A stretch of DNA of 6,684 nt from an uncultured Candidatus Planktophila sp. (lineage in GTDB: Bacteria; Actinomycetota; Actinomycetes; Nanopelagicales; Nanopelagicaceae). The stretch lies in the NCBI GenBank assembly GCA_937975715.1, contig CALJUA010000013.1, positions 1-6,684 of the forward strand, given 5' to 3'. The position numbers and the translations under genes are program-made. Positions 1 to 5,347 of the stretch are shown here, piece after piece (position 1 is the first letter of the stretch; each line of letters opens with the position of its first letter). A model generated the notes under the pieces. The model worked only from the letters and a program-made list of their open reading frames with translations, searched no databases and was not told the DNA's origin.

Positions 1-832
1 GCTTACCTGCTGCAGCACAAACAAGCTTGATAACTTCACGGACAGAGCCTCCGCGGCCTGTTCCGACATTCATTGCAAGAGGCAAGGTTGCTGTCGAATC
101 CGCTGCAGCAAGGTGTGCACGAGCGATATCGCGGACATCGACATAGTCGCGGATGCAGGTTCCATCTGGTGTGGGGTAATCGGTTCCGTAAATAACAGGT
201 GGTTGACCTGCCTTGAGCTTGTTGATCACGATCGGCACAAGGTTCTCGACTGAGTTATCCAATAGCTCTGGTGCTGCTGTGCCAACGACGTTGAAGAATC
301 GCAGGGATGTTCCGTGATTACCGGGTAGCGCGAGGAACTTATTTACCTCACCCTCGGCAGCTAACTTTGATGCACCATAGGGAGAGATTGGGTTCTTCTC
401 ATCATCTTCCTTGATGGGGTTTGCATGATCGGGTGCGCCATAGACAGCTGCAGTGGAAGAGAAGATGAAGTGGTGGATGTTGTGGGATGCGATAATCTGG
501 AGCATCTTGGTGGTGGCGTGGAAGTTGACCGCGAAGTATTCATCGGGCTTCTCCATGGATTCACCGACTGCCTTGAGCGCTGCGGTGTGGACGATGCCGT
601 ATGGCTTGTACTGCTCGAGGGTCTTGGTGAAGGTATCTGTGTCGCGGATATCGGCGACGATCAGTGGGATCTCCTTGTTGTACTTCTTGCGCAGGTATTC
701 GATGCGTGACTCGAGACCTTGGTAGAGGGAGTCATAGATGACAACATCTTTGCCGCTGGCGAGGAACTCATCTGCGACATGGGATCCGATATAGCCTGCG
801 CCGCCTGTCAGAAGCCATGTCTGTGTTGTCAT
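1..832 (-). CDS. galE: UDP-glucose 4-epimerase GalE (3' end cut by window edge)
   Basis: This enzyme interconverts UDP-glucose and UDP-galactose in the cytoplasm with bound NAD, linking galactose use to cell-envelope sugar supply. The 277 visible codons start at ATG 832-830. They show the extended short-chain dehydrogenase fold: the NAD-binding glycine motif TGGAGYIGSH at residues 9-18, HTAALKAVGES near 82-92, SSTAAVYG at 125-132, and the catalytic YxxxK pair as Tyr152 and Lys156 in SPYGASK. Substrate-side motifs follow: RFFNVVGT, DGTCIRDYVDVRDIA and NVGTGRGGSVREV. These match GalE better than other sugar-nucleotide epimerases, although some relatives act on UDP-GlcNAc too. The usual length is about 325-340 residues, so some 50-60 C-terminal residues lie outside the window. 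The gene lies 33 bases downstream of tRNA-Thr with no terminator between them. No Shine-Dalgarno is visible, and a -10-like hexamer ends six bases before the ATG, so the mRNA is probably leaderless. Confidence 0.93.
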   Translation of the reverse strand, partial: MTTQTWLLTGGAGYIGSHVADEFLASGKDVVIYDSLYQGLESRIEYLRKKYNKEIPLIVADIRDTDTFTKTLEQYKPYGIVHTAALKAVGESMEKPDEYFAVNFHATTKMLQIIASHNIHHFIFSSTAAVYGAPDHANPIKEDDEKNPISPYGASKLAAEGEVNKFLALPGNHGTSLRFFNVVGTAAPELLDNSVENLVPIVINKLKAGQPPVIYGTDYPTPDGTCIRDYVDVRDIARAHLAAADSTATLPLAMNVGTGRGGSVREVIKLVCAAAGK

Positions 833-838
833 GGGGCG

Positions 839-867
839 AGTCTATCGCGTGGCGATAATGCTGTCTG
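839..867 (-). promoter_or_regulatory. Predicted galE promoter, leaderless
   Basis: Reading the minus strand, CAGACA (862-867, 4 of 6 matches to TTGACA) is followed by a 17-base spacer and TAGACT (839-844, 4 of 6 to TATAAT). Six bases then separate it from the galE ATG, so transcription would begin at or very near the A of the start codon. The -35 overlaps the two C bases of the tRNA-Thr CCA end. The hexamers are moderate matches, but the spacing is ideal. Confidence 0.5.
843..857. repeat. Perfect 6-bp inverted repeat in the galE promoter
   Basis: TATCGC-N3-GCGATA is a perfect dyad lying in the spacer of the predicted galE promoter and overlapping the -10 hexamer by two bases. The position suits a repressor operator. 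It could also form a short hairpin 9 bases after the CCA of the tRNA transcript, where it might help 3' processing, but no U tract follows, so it is not a convincing terminator. Confidence 0.4.
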
Positions 868-940
868 GAGCCGCCTCCGGGATTTGAACCCGGGACCTAC
901 GCATTACGAGTGAGTCGCTCTACCCCTGAGCTAAGGCGGC
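866..940 (-). tRNA. tRNA-Thr, anticodon CGU, CCA encoded
   Basis: The minus strand folds into a full cloverleaf. The acceptor stem is GCCGCCT with AGGCGGC (7 bp), the D stem GCTC/GAGC with loop AGGGGTA, and the T stem CCGGG/CCCGG with loop TTCAAAT. The discriminator is T, and CCA is encoded at 868-866. The anticodon loop CTCGTAA has T33, anticodon CGT at 34-36 and A37, reading the Thr codon ACG. The anticodon stem ACTCA/TGCGT has one non-Watson-Crick pair, U29-C41 (plus-strand positions 913 and 901), where an A at 41 would restore pairing. All other stems are intact, so the gene is probably functional. Its own promoter lies just upstream, and galE follows downstream on the same strand. Confidence 0.95.
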
Positions 941-949
941 AATGGATGA

Positions 950-977
950 ATTTTAATCTGGAATTAGTTTTTGTCGT
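950..977 (-). promoter_or_regulatory. Predicted promoter of tRNA-Thr
   Basis: On the minus strand ACGACA (972-977, 4 of 6 to TTGACA) and TAAAAT (950-955, 5 of 6 to TATAAT) are separated by 16 bases. Transcription would start near 943, only a few bases before the first base of the mature tRNA at 940. Confidence 0.5.
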
Positions 978-1012
978 GACGGAAAGTAGTTAGCCTTACT
1001 GCTCAAATCCGA

Positions 1013-1042
1013 TTGAATTAGAATGCTTATCTGCGATATATT
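1013..1042 (+). promoter_or_regulatory. Predicted plus-strand promoter in the gap upstream of tRNA-Thr
   Basis: TTGAAT (1013-1018, first four bases match TTGACA) and TATATT (1037-1042, 5 of 6 to TATAAT) are 18 bases apart. Transcription would start near 1049 and run into the terminator at 1082-1113. No plus-strand gene follows. The region is AT-rich, so a chance match is possible. Confidence 0.35.
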
Positions 1043-1048
1043 TGCCGC

Positions 1049-1113
1049 ACCGAAGGCCAGAAATGGACACGGTATTGCCTTAAGCCTCCTGCATCGCAGG
1101 GGGCTTTCGTGCT
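1049..1113 (+). ncRNA. Candidate small RNA of about 65 nt (orphan unit 1)
   Basis: This is the segment between a predicted plus-strand promoter and a strong plus-strand intrinsic terminator. Before the terminator stem it can form AAGGC/GCCTT around an inner CCA-GAAA-UGG mini-hairpin with a GNRA-type loop. The only plus-strand ORF over it (ATG at 1023, 48 codons) runs antisense into the neighbouring gene and does not look like a protein. The unit ends at the 3' end of the DUF3800 gene on the other strand. I recognise no known RNA family. The prediction rests only on the promoter-terminator layout. Confidence 0.25.
1082..1113 (+). terminator. Intrinsic terminator, better on the plus strand
   Basis: An 11-bp stem AAGCCTCCTGC (1082-1092) pairs with GCAGGGGGCTT (1096-1106) across a 3-base loop, followed by TCGTGCTTTATA. 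The one imperfect pair is U1087-G1101 on the plus-strand RNA. On the minus-strand RNA the same position is an A-C mismatch, and the tail there is poor in U. The hairpin begins 7 bases after the DUF3800 stop codon, so it may also stop that minus-strand transcript less efficiently. Confidence 0.6.
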
Positions 1114-1818
1114 TTATACGATCCTTGGTACAACAACCCGAGTTTCGATATGCCTCCAAAGTAAATTCATAACTTCTCTCTCGAGTTCGCTTGGATGTCG
1201 AGTTACAGATATACGTTGGTGTACAAAAGTGATCATGTCTATTGCCTGAATCATCCTGCTTGCGTGCGATGGCACGAAATGTAATGTGTCTACGATATTG
1301 TCAAGTTTTCTAGGGAAGTTACCTCCAGTGCCAGATATTTTCCATTGTCGAAATAGTTCTCGATATTTACTGTCCTCACCGGGCGTACTTGTTGCATCAC
1401 AAATCACCAGTCCTGCTGTGGATTTTGCGTGGAAGTTTCTATCGATTTGTTCTAAAACATACTTTAATGCGAGTTCATGTGGCGGAGTAGGCAGAAAGTA
1501 ACGATCTTCTTGCCGCTTGCGATTTATGCCCTGAAGCATAATCTCTACTTCCAACTGAGAGAGTGCCTGCATTGCATGTATGAGTACGGAGTATCTGTAC
1601 CGATCTCCGATGTTCTTCCACTTGCCTTTACCGTTCCATATTTGAGTCCCGCGAAATTCATCATTCTCGCTGAATACGTTTGGGTGATCTTGGGAGACCA
1701 ACCTCATCAGGTTATTTAGTGATTGTGTTACAAGGTCGGCGACATGAGGTGTAACGAGCGCGGCACCTATGAAGTAATAGCCAGGCGTAAAAGACTCATC
1801 TAAATAGGCAATTCGCAT
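1114..1818 (-). CDS. DUF3800 domain protein
   Basis: This 234-residue protein begins MRIAYLDES, the typical opening of DUF3800, with acidic residues Asp7 and Glu8. Further family-like features are Glu54 in a DEFRGTQIW segment, Asp141 in LVICDATS, and Asp194 in the closing motif RMIQAIDMITF. From general knowledge, DUF3800 proteins are predicted to have an RNase H-like fold with clustered acidic residues. They are often found on mobile elements and in defence-rich regions, but their function is unknown. The length suits a single-domain member, and no signal peptide or membrane segment is present. The ATG at 1818 lacks a Shine-Dalgarno and has TACAAT ending six bases upstream. The gene is AT-richer than its neighbours: 102 of 240 G+C in four 60-base lines counted by hand, against 125 of 240 in four lines of the tmk-holB-hydrolase operon. 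This suggests recent acquisition. Confidence 0.85.
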   Translation of the reverse strand: MRIAYLDESFTPGYYFIGAALVTPHVADLVTQSLNNLMRLVSQDHPNVFSENDEFRGTQIWNGKGKWKNIGDRYRYSVLIHAMQALSQLEVEIMLQGINRKRQEDRYFLPTPPHELALKYVLEQIDRNFHAKSTAGLVICDATSTPGEDSKYRELFRQWKISGTGGNFPRKLDNIVDTLHFVPSHASRMIQAIDMITFVHQRISVTRHPSELEREVMNLLWRHIETRVVVPRIV

Positions 1819-1824
1819 TTAAGG

Positions 1825-1830
1825 ATTGTA
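1825..1830 (-). promoter_or_regulatory. Predicted -10 element of the DUF3800 gene
   Basis: TACAAT on the minus strand (5 of 6 to TATAAT) is followed by CCTTAA and then the ATG, which puts the transcription start on the start codon. No good -35 hexamer is visible at the usual 16-18 base spacing, so this may be a weak or activator-dependent promoter. Confidence 0.4.
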
Positions 1831-1871
1831 ATCACCAATCCCGACAGAATATTGAAGCAATCACAGCTACT

Positions 1872-1898
1872 TTGAGTAGTGCAAGAAAGTGCTATGGT
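1872..1898 (+). promoter_or_regulatory. Predicted plus-strand extended -10 promoter
   Basis: TTGAGT (1872-1877, first four bases match TTGACA) lies 15 bases before TATGGT (1893-1898, 4 of 6 to TATAAT). TG at 1890-1891 gives the extended -10 form TGnTATGGT, which can offset a poor -35 or spacing. The expected start is near 1905, and no plus-strand gene follows before the terminator at 1936. Confidence 0.4.
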
Positions 1899-1904
1899 GT
1901 ACTT

Positions 1905-1968
1905 ACATCCCCAGTCGCTTCGGTAGCTGGCCGCGAAACCCTCAACATATGTTGGGGGTTTCTGTTTT
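1905..1968 (+). ncRNA. Candidate small structured RNA of about 64 nt (orphan unit 2)
   Basis: The predicted transcript consists almost entirely of two hairpins. The first, at 1911-1930, is CCAGUCGC/GUAGCUGG closed by a C(UUCG)G tetraloop, a very stable loop type. It has one C-A mismatch and two G-U pairs. The second is the intrinsic terminator at 1936-1961. About five bases separate them. The segment lies between the 5' end of the DUF3800 gene and the 3' end of the glyoxalase-like gene, both on the other strand. I recognise no known RNA family. It could equally be an unused promoter in front of a terminator. Confidence 0.3.
1936..1968 (+). terminator. Intrinsic terminator, better on the plus strand
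   Basis: AAACCCTCAAC (1936-1946) pairs with GTTGGGGGTTT (1951-1961) across loop ATAT, followed by CTGTTTTA. The only imperfect pair is U1942-G1955 on the plus-strand RNA, which becomes A-C on the minus strand. The minus-strand reading still has a run of U at the end of the stem and lies 24 bases after the stop of the glyoxalase-like gene, so it may act in both directions. Confidence 0.6.
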
Positions 1969-1985
1969 ATGTGAGCGGCAGAAAA

Positions 1986-2630
1986 TTAGTCGAGAACTAC
2001 AACACCGTTAGGTGTTGAGAGGTGCACTGCGACAATGCCTGATTGATCATCGTTTGTTGATGGATCAACCCACTCGATTGCGATATCGCCAAGTGCTGCA
2101 AGGATTTCATCCTTGAACCAAGAATCTGCAAGCTGATCCTTATCTGCAATAACAATCTTCTCGATTTCTGAAAGTGGTGTGCCGTCTTGTGATGGGTGGT
2201 CTGTTGTTAACCACTGGATAAAGAATGGGAATTCGCGAACTTCTGCGATCTCTTTGACGCCAATCTGCTTCCACTTCAAATCAGAACCGACTGGACGTGT
2301 GCGGTGACCTTCGATTGATTCGCGACCAAACTTCTGCTCGATAGGTGCAATGTCCTTAGTTGAGAAGACCCAGGTAAACCATCCGCCGCCTTCATTGGCT
2401 TTCTGTGAAACAGCCTTGCCCCATGGAGTCTGTTCTGTCGATGGATGATCAAGTGGGCAAACAACTTCGATGTATTGACCGTTCTTCAGTGACGCAGTGA
2501 AGTTGCGTGTTCCGAAGCGTGGGTGAATTCCGCCGTCAACGAATGTAGAACCAAGGCGTGAACCGAGGCGCTGCACTGTGTCTGCAAGTTGATCATGGGA
2601 GGTCACATATGAAACATGGTCTAAACGCAT
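1986..2630 (-). CDS. Glyoxalase-like (VOC superfamily) domain protein
   Basis: A 214-residue soluble protein resembling the glyoxalase-like family (Glyoxalase_3 type) of the vicinal oxygen chelate superfamily. Its substrate is unknown. The first half opens with MRLDHVSYV, where the early His is the usual first metal ligand. It continues through GTRNFTASLKNGQYIEVV, whose Glu after the Tyr-Ile is the usual second ligand, and then PLDHPS. The second half (WVFSTKDI, then a region ending AVHLSTPNGVVVLD) is the second beta-alpha repeat. VOC proteins bind a metal and catalyse isomerisation, ring cleavage or epimerisation. Nothing here allows a choice. I took ATG 2630 because a good -10 (AATAAT) ends exactly six bases before it. 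A GTG at 2648 would add six residues (MVNNFP) with no family motif. The gene follows the hydrolase operon after 60 bases and may receive read-through from it. Confidence 0.8.
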   Translation of the reverse strand: MRLDHVSYVTSHDQLADTVQRLGSRLGSTFVDGGIHPRFGTRNFTASLKNGQYIEVVCPLDHPSTEQTPWGKAVSQKANEGGGWFTWVFSTKDIAPIEQKFGRESIEGHRTRPVGSDLKWKQIGVKEIAEVREFPFFIQWLTTDHPSQDGTPLSEIEKIVIADKDQLADSWFKDEILAALGDIAIEWVDPSTNDDQSGIVAVHLSTPNGVVVLD

Positions 2631-2636
2631 GGGGAA

Positions 2637-2664
2637 ATTATTCACCACCTTCGGGGGTGGTCAT
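2637..2664 (-). promoter_or_regulatory. Predicted promoter of the glyoxalase-like gene, leaderless
   Basis: On the minus strand ATGACC (2659-2664, TGAC core, 4 of 6) and AATAAT (2637-2642, 5 of 6) are 16 bases apart, and TTCCCC separates the -10 from ATG 2630. The layout is the same as in front of galE and the DUF3800 gene. The spacer contains the inverted repeat at 2644-2661. Confidence 0.45.
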
Positions 2665-2670
2665 TACCAC
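2644..2670. repeat. Two overlapping, mutually exclusive short stems between the hydrolase and glyoxalase-like genes
   Basis: ACCACC (2644-2649) pairs with GGTGGT (2656-2661) around a 6-base loop. The same GTGGT (2657-2661) can instead pair with ACCAC (2666-2670) around loop CATT. A transcript from the upstream operon would carry both options about 20-45 bases after the hydrolase stop. It could act as a weak terminator or attenuator, or as an operator in the promoter spacer. No U-rich tail of terminator quality follows. Confidence 0.35.
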
Positions 2671-2690
2671 TGTGAACTAGCCGTTGAAGG

Positions 2691-4190
2691 TTAGGCGGTA
2701 CAGCGCAAGTCTTTGGCGGGCAGTGTGCCGCGCAAGTAGAAGGCATCTACCGCGTCGTCAATACAGGCATTTCCGCGTCCCTGGCCGGTGTGACCATCGC
2801 CGACGAATGTCAGTAAGCGTGAATTCGGCAGCAAGCGCGCAAGGCCCTTTGCCCACGCATATGGTGTTGCTGGGTCGCCTGTGGTGCCAATGATGACGAT
2901 CGTTGCGTTGGTCTTGGTCTTTTTAACCTGCGTTGGTGCTGGTGTTGGGAAGTACTTACAAGTTAGACCACTGTAGGCGATGTATGGACCGAAGACCGGT
3001 GCAACTTTTGCAACCTCTTGCGCATCTCTGCGAATCTGCTGCGGTGTGCGCTCATCTGAGAAATCTAGACAATCGATGATTGCACCTGAATCAAATTCGT
3101 TATTGGGGTACTGACCATCTTTTTGGCGGCCTGTATAGAGGTCAGCTAATTCAATATATGAATCACCGTAACCGTTGAGAGCTTCTCTAATCGCTTTACG
3201 TAAATCAGGCCAACCTTCGCCACTGTCATACAGGGCAGAAGCTGTACCGAGAACAAGAAGTGATTCGGTAACTGTGCGACGATCATCTTTGTTTTTGAGT
3301 GGCAGAGGATTTTCTGCGGCGCTCTGCCAAAGCTTAAGAAGCGTTTCCGTTGCAGCAGCTTGATCGCGAGGCAGCGGACAAGAACTTAAAGAGATGCAAT
3401 CTTTGATAAAAGCTTGCAGTGCATTATCGAAACCAACTGCTTGAGTCTTAGTTTGTTCAAGACTTGAAATTGTTGGATCGACGGCGCCATCGAGAATAAC
3501 GCGACCGATGTTGTTAGGGAAAAGAGTTGCATAGAGCGCGCCCATATAGGTGCCGTATGACTTACCTAAGTAATTTAACTTCTTCTCTCCCAGTGCTGCG
3601 CGCAAGATATCCATATCGCGCGCGGCATTTGCGGTGCTAAAAGATGTCAGATGTTCATTTTTGTTAAAGCACTTCTGGATAAAGATCTTTGTCTCAGCAA
3701 TCGCTGCCTTGAATTCGGCTGCGTTATCTGGCTTGCTATCGGATGCATAGTTGGCATCGGTCTCTTGGTCGTTGTAACAGGTAATGGGCGCTGATCTCGA
3801 TACTCCGCGGGGGTCAAAGCCCACGATGTCATAGCGGTCGGTCAGGTCTGGGTCGAAGATATATTCGGCGTTATAGGCGTAATCCACGCCGGAAGCCCCC
3901 GGTCCGCCGGGATTTACGATCAGGCTGCCGATGCGGCGGGTCTGATCTTGGGCGGCGTAGCGCAAGACCGAAATCTTGAAGGTGCCGGTGCTGATCTTTT
4001 CGTAATCTATTGGAACTGCAAGCTCGGTACATTCGAAGTTGTCGTAGCAAAGATCCCATGACAATTTCTGTTGGTAGTAATCATCAAGATTGTTATAGAA
4101 AGCTTTATGGGTATATGTATAACCTAATACACCAATGACAAGTGCTGCGATGATTGTAAAGATGCCGGCAACTTTAAATCGAGTGCGCAT
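2691..4190 (-). CDS. Membrane-anchored alpha/beta hydrolase, tripeptidyl-aminopeptidase-like
   Basis: This 499-residue serine hydrolase resembles actinobacterial tripeptidyl aminopeptidases (alpha/beta-hydrolase fold with a TAP-like C-terminal domain). These trim tripeptides or other N-terminal residues outside the membrane. Residues 8-24 form one hydrophobic segment after basic residues (MRTRFK), acting as a signal anchor or signal peptide. No lipobox cysteine is present. The oxyanion segment NPGGPGASG is at 93-101. The nucleophile elbow GKSYG has Ser211, the acid is Asp439 in GTTGDPATP, and the base is His467 in GDGHTG. Ten cysteines after the anchor (48, 54, 138, 174, 265, 271, 374, 411, 476, 497) suggest disulfides and export. 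The start is ATG 4190, overlapping the holB stop as TAATG with AAGG as a modest ribosome site. An ATG at 4226 would lie inside holB. The exact substrate is not predictable, and an esterase role is possible. Confidence 0.88.
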   Translation of the reverse strand: MRTRFKVAGIFTIIAALVIGVLGYTYTHKAFYNNLDDYYQQKLSWDLCYDNFECTELAVPIDYEKISTGTFKISVLRYAAQDQTRRIGSLIVNPGGPGASGVDYAYNAEYIFDPDLTDRYDIVGFDPRGVSRSAPITCYNDQETDANYASDSKPDNAAEFKAAIAETKIFIQKCFNKNEHLTSFSTANAARDMDILRAALGEKKLNYLGKSYGTYMGALYATLFPNNIGRVILDGAVDPTISSLEQTKTQAVGFDNALQAFIKDCISLSSCPLPRDQAAATETLLKLWQSAAENPLPLKNKDDRRTVTESLLVLGTASALYDSGEGWPDLRKAIREALNGYGDSYIELADLYTGRQKDGQYPNNEFDSGAIIDCLDFSDERTPQQIRRDAQEVAKVAPVFGPYIAYSGLTCKYFPTPAPTQVKKTKTNATIVIIGTTGDPATPYAWAKGLARLLPNSRLLTFVGDGHTGQGRGNACIDDAVDAFYLRGTLPAKDLRCTA

Positions 4191-5344
4191 TACGCCTTGG
4201 CCAATCGGCACATCAGCGCTTCGCAAGTGAGAAGAGGTGCAGCATTATGCGCCAGATTGGTGCGGGCCTCCATAATCGCTGTCATCTTATTGATAGTGGT
4301 GTGCTTTGGATGCTTTGCAGCATATGCATGAATCGCCTCAGCCATATCGGTATTGATAATTGCATCGTTGCTACCAGATTGCACCATCATCACATCGCGG
4401 TAGAAAGTTGCAATATCCAGAAGTGCACCGTCGATTGAATCGCGCACCATACGTGTTGAACGTGATTTCTGTTCTTTCTCTAATTCTTTTACTGCCTTGG
4501 CAGCACCTGATGCCATACCGCGGCCTGTAGCGCCTTTGCCATATGCCTCTTGCAGTGCGGCAATCTCTTTTTCGTCTCGCTCTTCTGAAGATGCGTTGGC
4601 AGATGCTGTTGCAAGATCAACGAGAATTTGCGCTGCCTTAAATGCCGCAGCAAGAGAATTGAGTTGCAAAGGTAGGTTCATAATCTTGGTGCGATTACTG
4701 CGCACATTTTCATTGAGCGCCAGATATTTTGCACGGCCGATATGGCCTTGGCTGACACGTGCAGCAAATTGCGCCATCGCAGGTGTGATGCCATCGCGCT
4801 TAATCAAAACTTGTGCAACAGCTTCATCGCTAGGGGTGTGCAGCTGAATATGGCGACAACGAGAGCGAATTGTTGGCAGAACATCGTGCAACGTCGGTGC
4901 ACATAACAACCAGACGGTGCGATTGCCTGGTTCTTCAATCGCCTTCAAAAGAGCGTTAGCGGCAGACTCTGTTAAACGATCGGCATCTTCCATCACGACT
5001 ACCCGCCAGCCACCCATTGATGGCGCCCATGCAACGCGGGTCAGAAGTTCGCGGACTTCTTCGACTTTGATCGAAAGGCCCTCGGTGCGGATGATTTCAA
5101 CATCTGGATGGCTGCCGTTATAGGCGCTGCGGCATTCGTTGCATGTTCCACAGCCTTTATTTGCACAGACCAACGCTTGGGCGAAGGCCACGGCGGCAGA
5201 AGATCGGCCACTTCCGGGAGGTCCGGTAAATACCCAGGCGTGGGTCATCTCTTGTGATTCTTCGCCGGTGCGCGATGCCTCGACGGCGCCCTTCAAGATC
5301 GCGGTGATGTGGTCTTGTCCCACCAGGTTCTCGTAGACGCTCAT
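4190..5344 (-). CDS. holB: DNA polymerase III delta prime subunit
   Basis: Delta prime is the rigid stator of the clamp-loader complex that places the sliding clamp on primed DNA, working with DnaX (tau/gamma) and delta. The 384-residue protein has an AAA+ module. Residues 41-49 are GPPGSGRSS, a Walker A-like loop whose catalytic Lys is replaced by Arg48, as expected for a subunit that does not hydrolyse ATP. A four-Cys zinc module follows (Cys60, 65, 68, 71). Next are the Walker B-like VVVMEDADRL at 115-124, NALLKAIEEP, and the SRC motif at 161-163, which supplies the arginine finger to the neighbouring DnaX subunit. The Lys/Glu-rich middle and helical C-terminus (FYRDVMM region) are typical of actinobacterial delta prime. 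The start ATG 5344 lies 3 bases after the tmk stop. The preceding AAGAAGAAG is the only ribosome-site candidate, so translation is probably coupled to tmk. Confidence 0.93.
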   Translation of the reverse strand: MSVYENLVGQDHITAILKGAVEASRTGEESQEMTHAWVFTGPPGSGRSSAAVAFAQALVCANKGCGTCNECRSAYNGSHPDVEIIRTEGLSIKVEEVRELLTRVAWAPSMGGWRVVVMEDADRLTESAANALLKAIEEPGNRTVWLLCAPTLHDVLPTIRSRCRHIQLHTPSDEAVAQVLIKRDGITPAMAQFAARVSQGHIGRAKYLALNENVRSNRTKIMNLPLQLNSLAAAFKAAQILVDLATASANASSEERDEKEIAALQEAYGKGATGRGMASGAAKAVKELEKEQKSRSTRMVRDSIDGALLDIATFYRDVMMVQSGSNDAIINTDMAEAIHAYAAKHPKHTTINKMTAIMEARTNLAHNAAPLLTCEALMCRLAKA

Positions 5345-5347
5345 CGC

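Noticed and set aside
425..725. Two plus-strand ORFs of about 90 codons
   Set aside because: They lie opposite galE, whose minus-strand frame carries every family motif. The peptides have no recognisable domain and are antisense shadows.
1023..1169. Plus-strand ORF of 48 codons starting MLICDIF
   Set aside because: It runs through the terminator hairpin and then antisense into the DUF3800 3' end, with no ribosome site and no domain-like pattern.
866..1830. DUF3800 gene as cargo of an element integrated at tRNA-Thr
   Set aside because: Integrases normally use the tRNA 3' end, which faces galE here, whereas the DUF3800 gene lies on the 5' side. No integrase and no duplicated tRNA fragment are visible.
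1894..1926. Ten-codon ORF MVYLHPQSLR just before the terminator at 1936, resembling a leader peptide of an attenuator
   Set aside because: Its ATG overlaps the -10 hexamer, so the expected transcript would not contain the start codon, and no plus-strand gene follows to be attenuated.
2631..2648. GTG 2648 as start of the glyoxalase-like gene
   Set aside because: The added residues carry no family motif and the GTG lies inside the hairpin. ATG 2630 is followed at once by the conserved LDH motif and has a -10 six bases upstream. A start at 2648 cannot be fully excluded because the stretch AAGGTGGTGA resembles a ribosome site.
4191..4226. Twelve-residue N-terminal extension of the hydrolase (ATG at 4226)
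   Set aside because: It lies within the holB coding region. ATG 4190 overlaps the holB stop and places basic residues directly before the membrane segment, as expected for a signal anchor.
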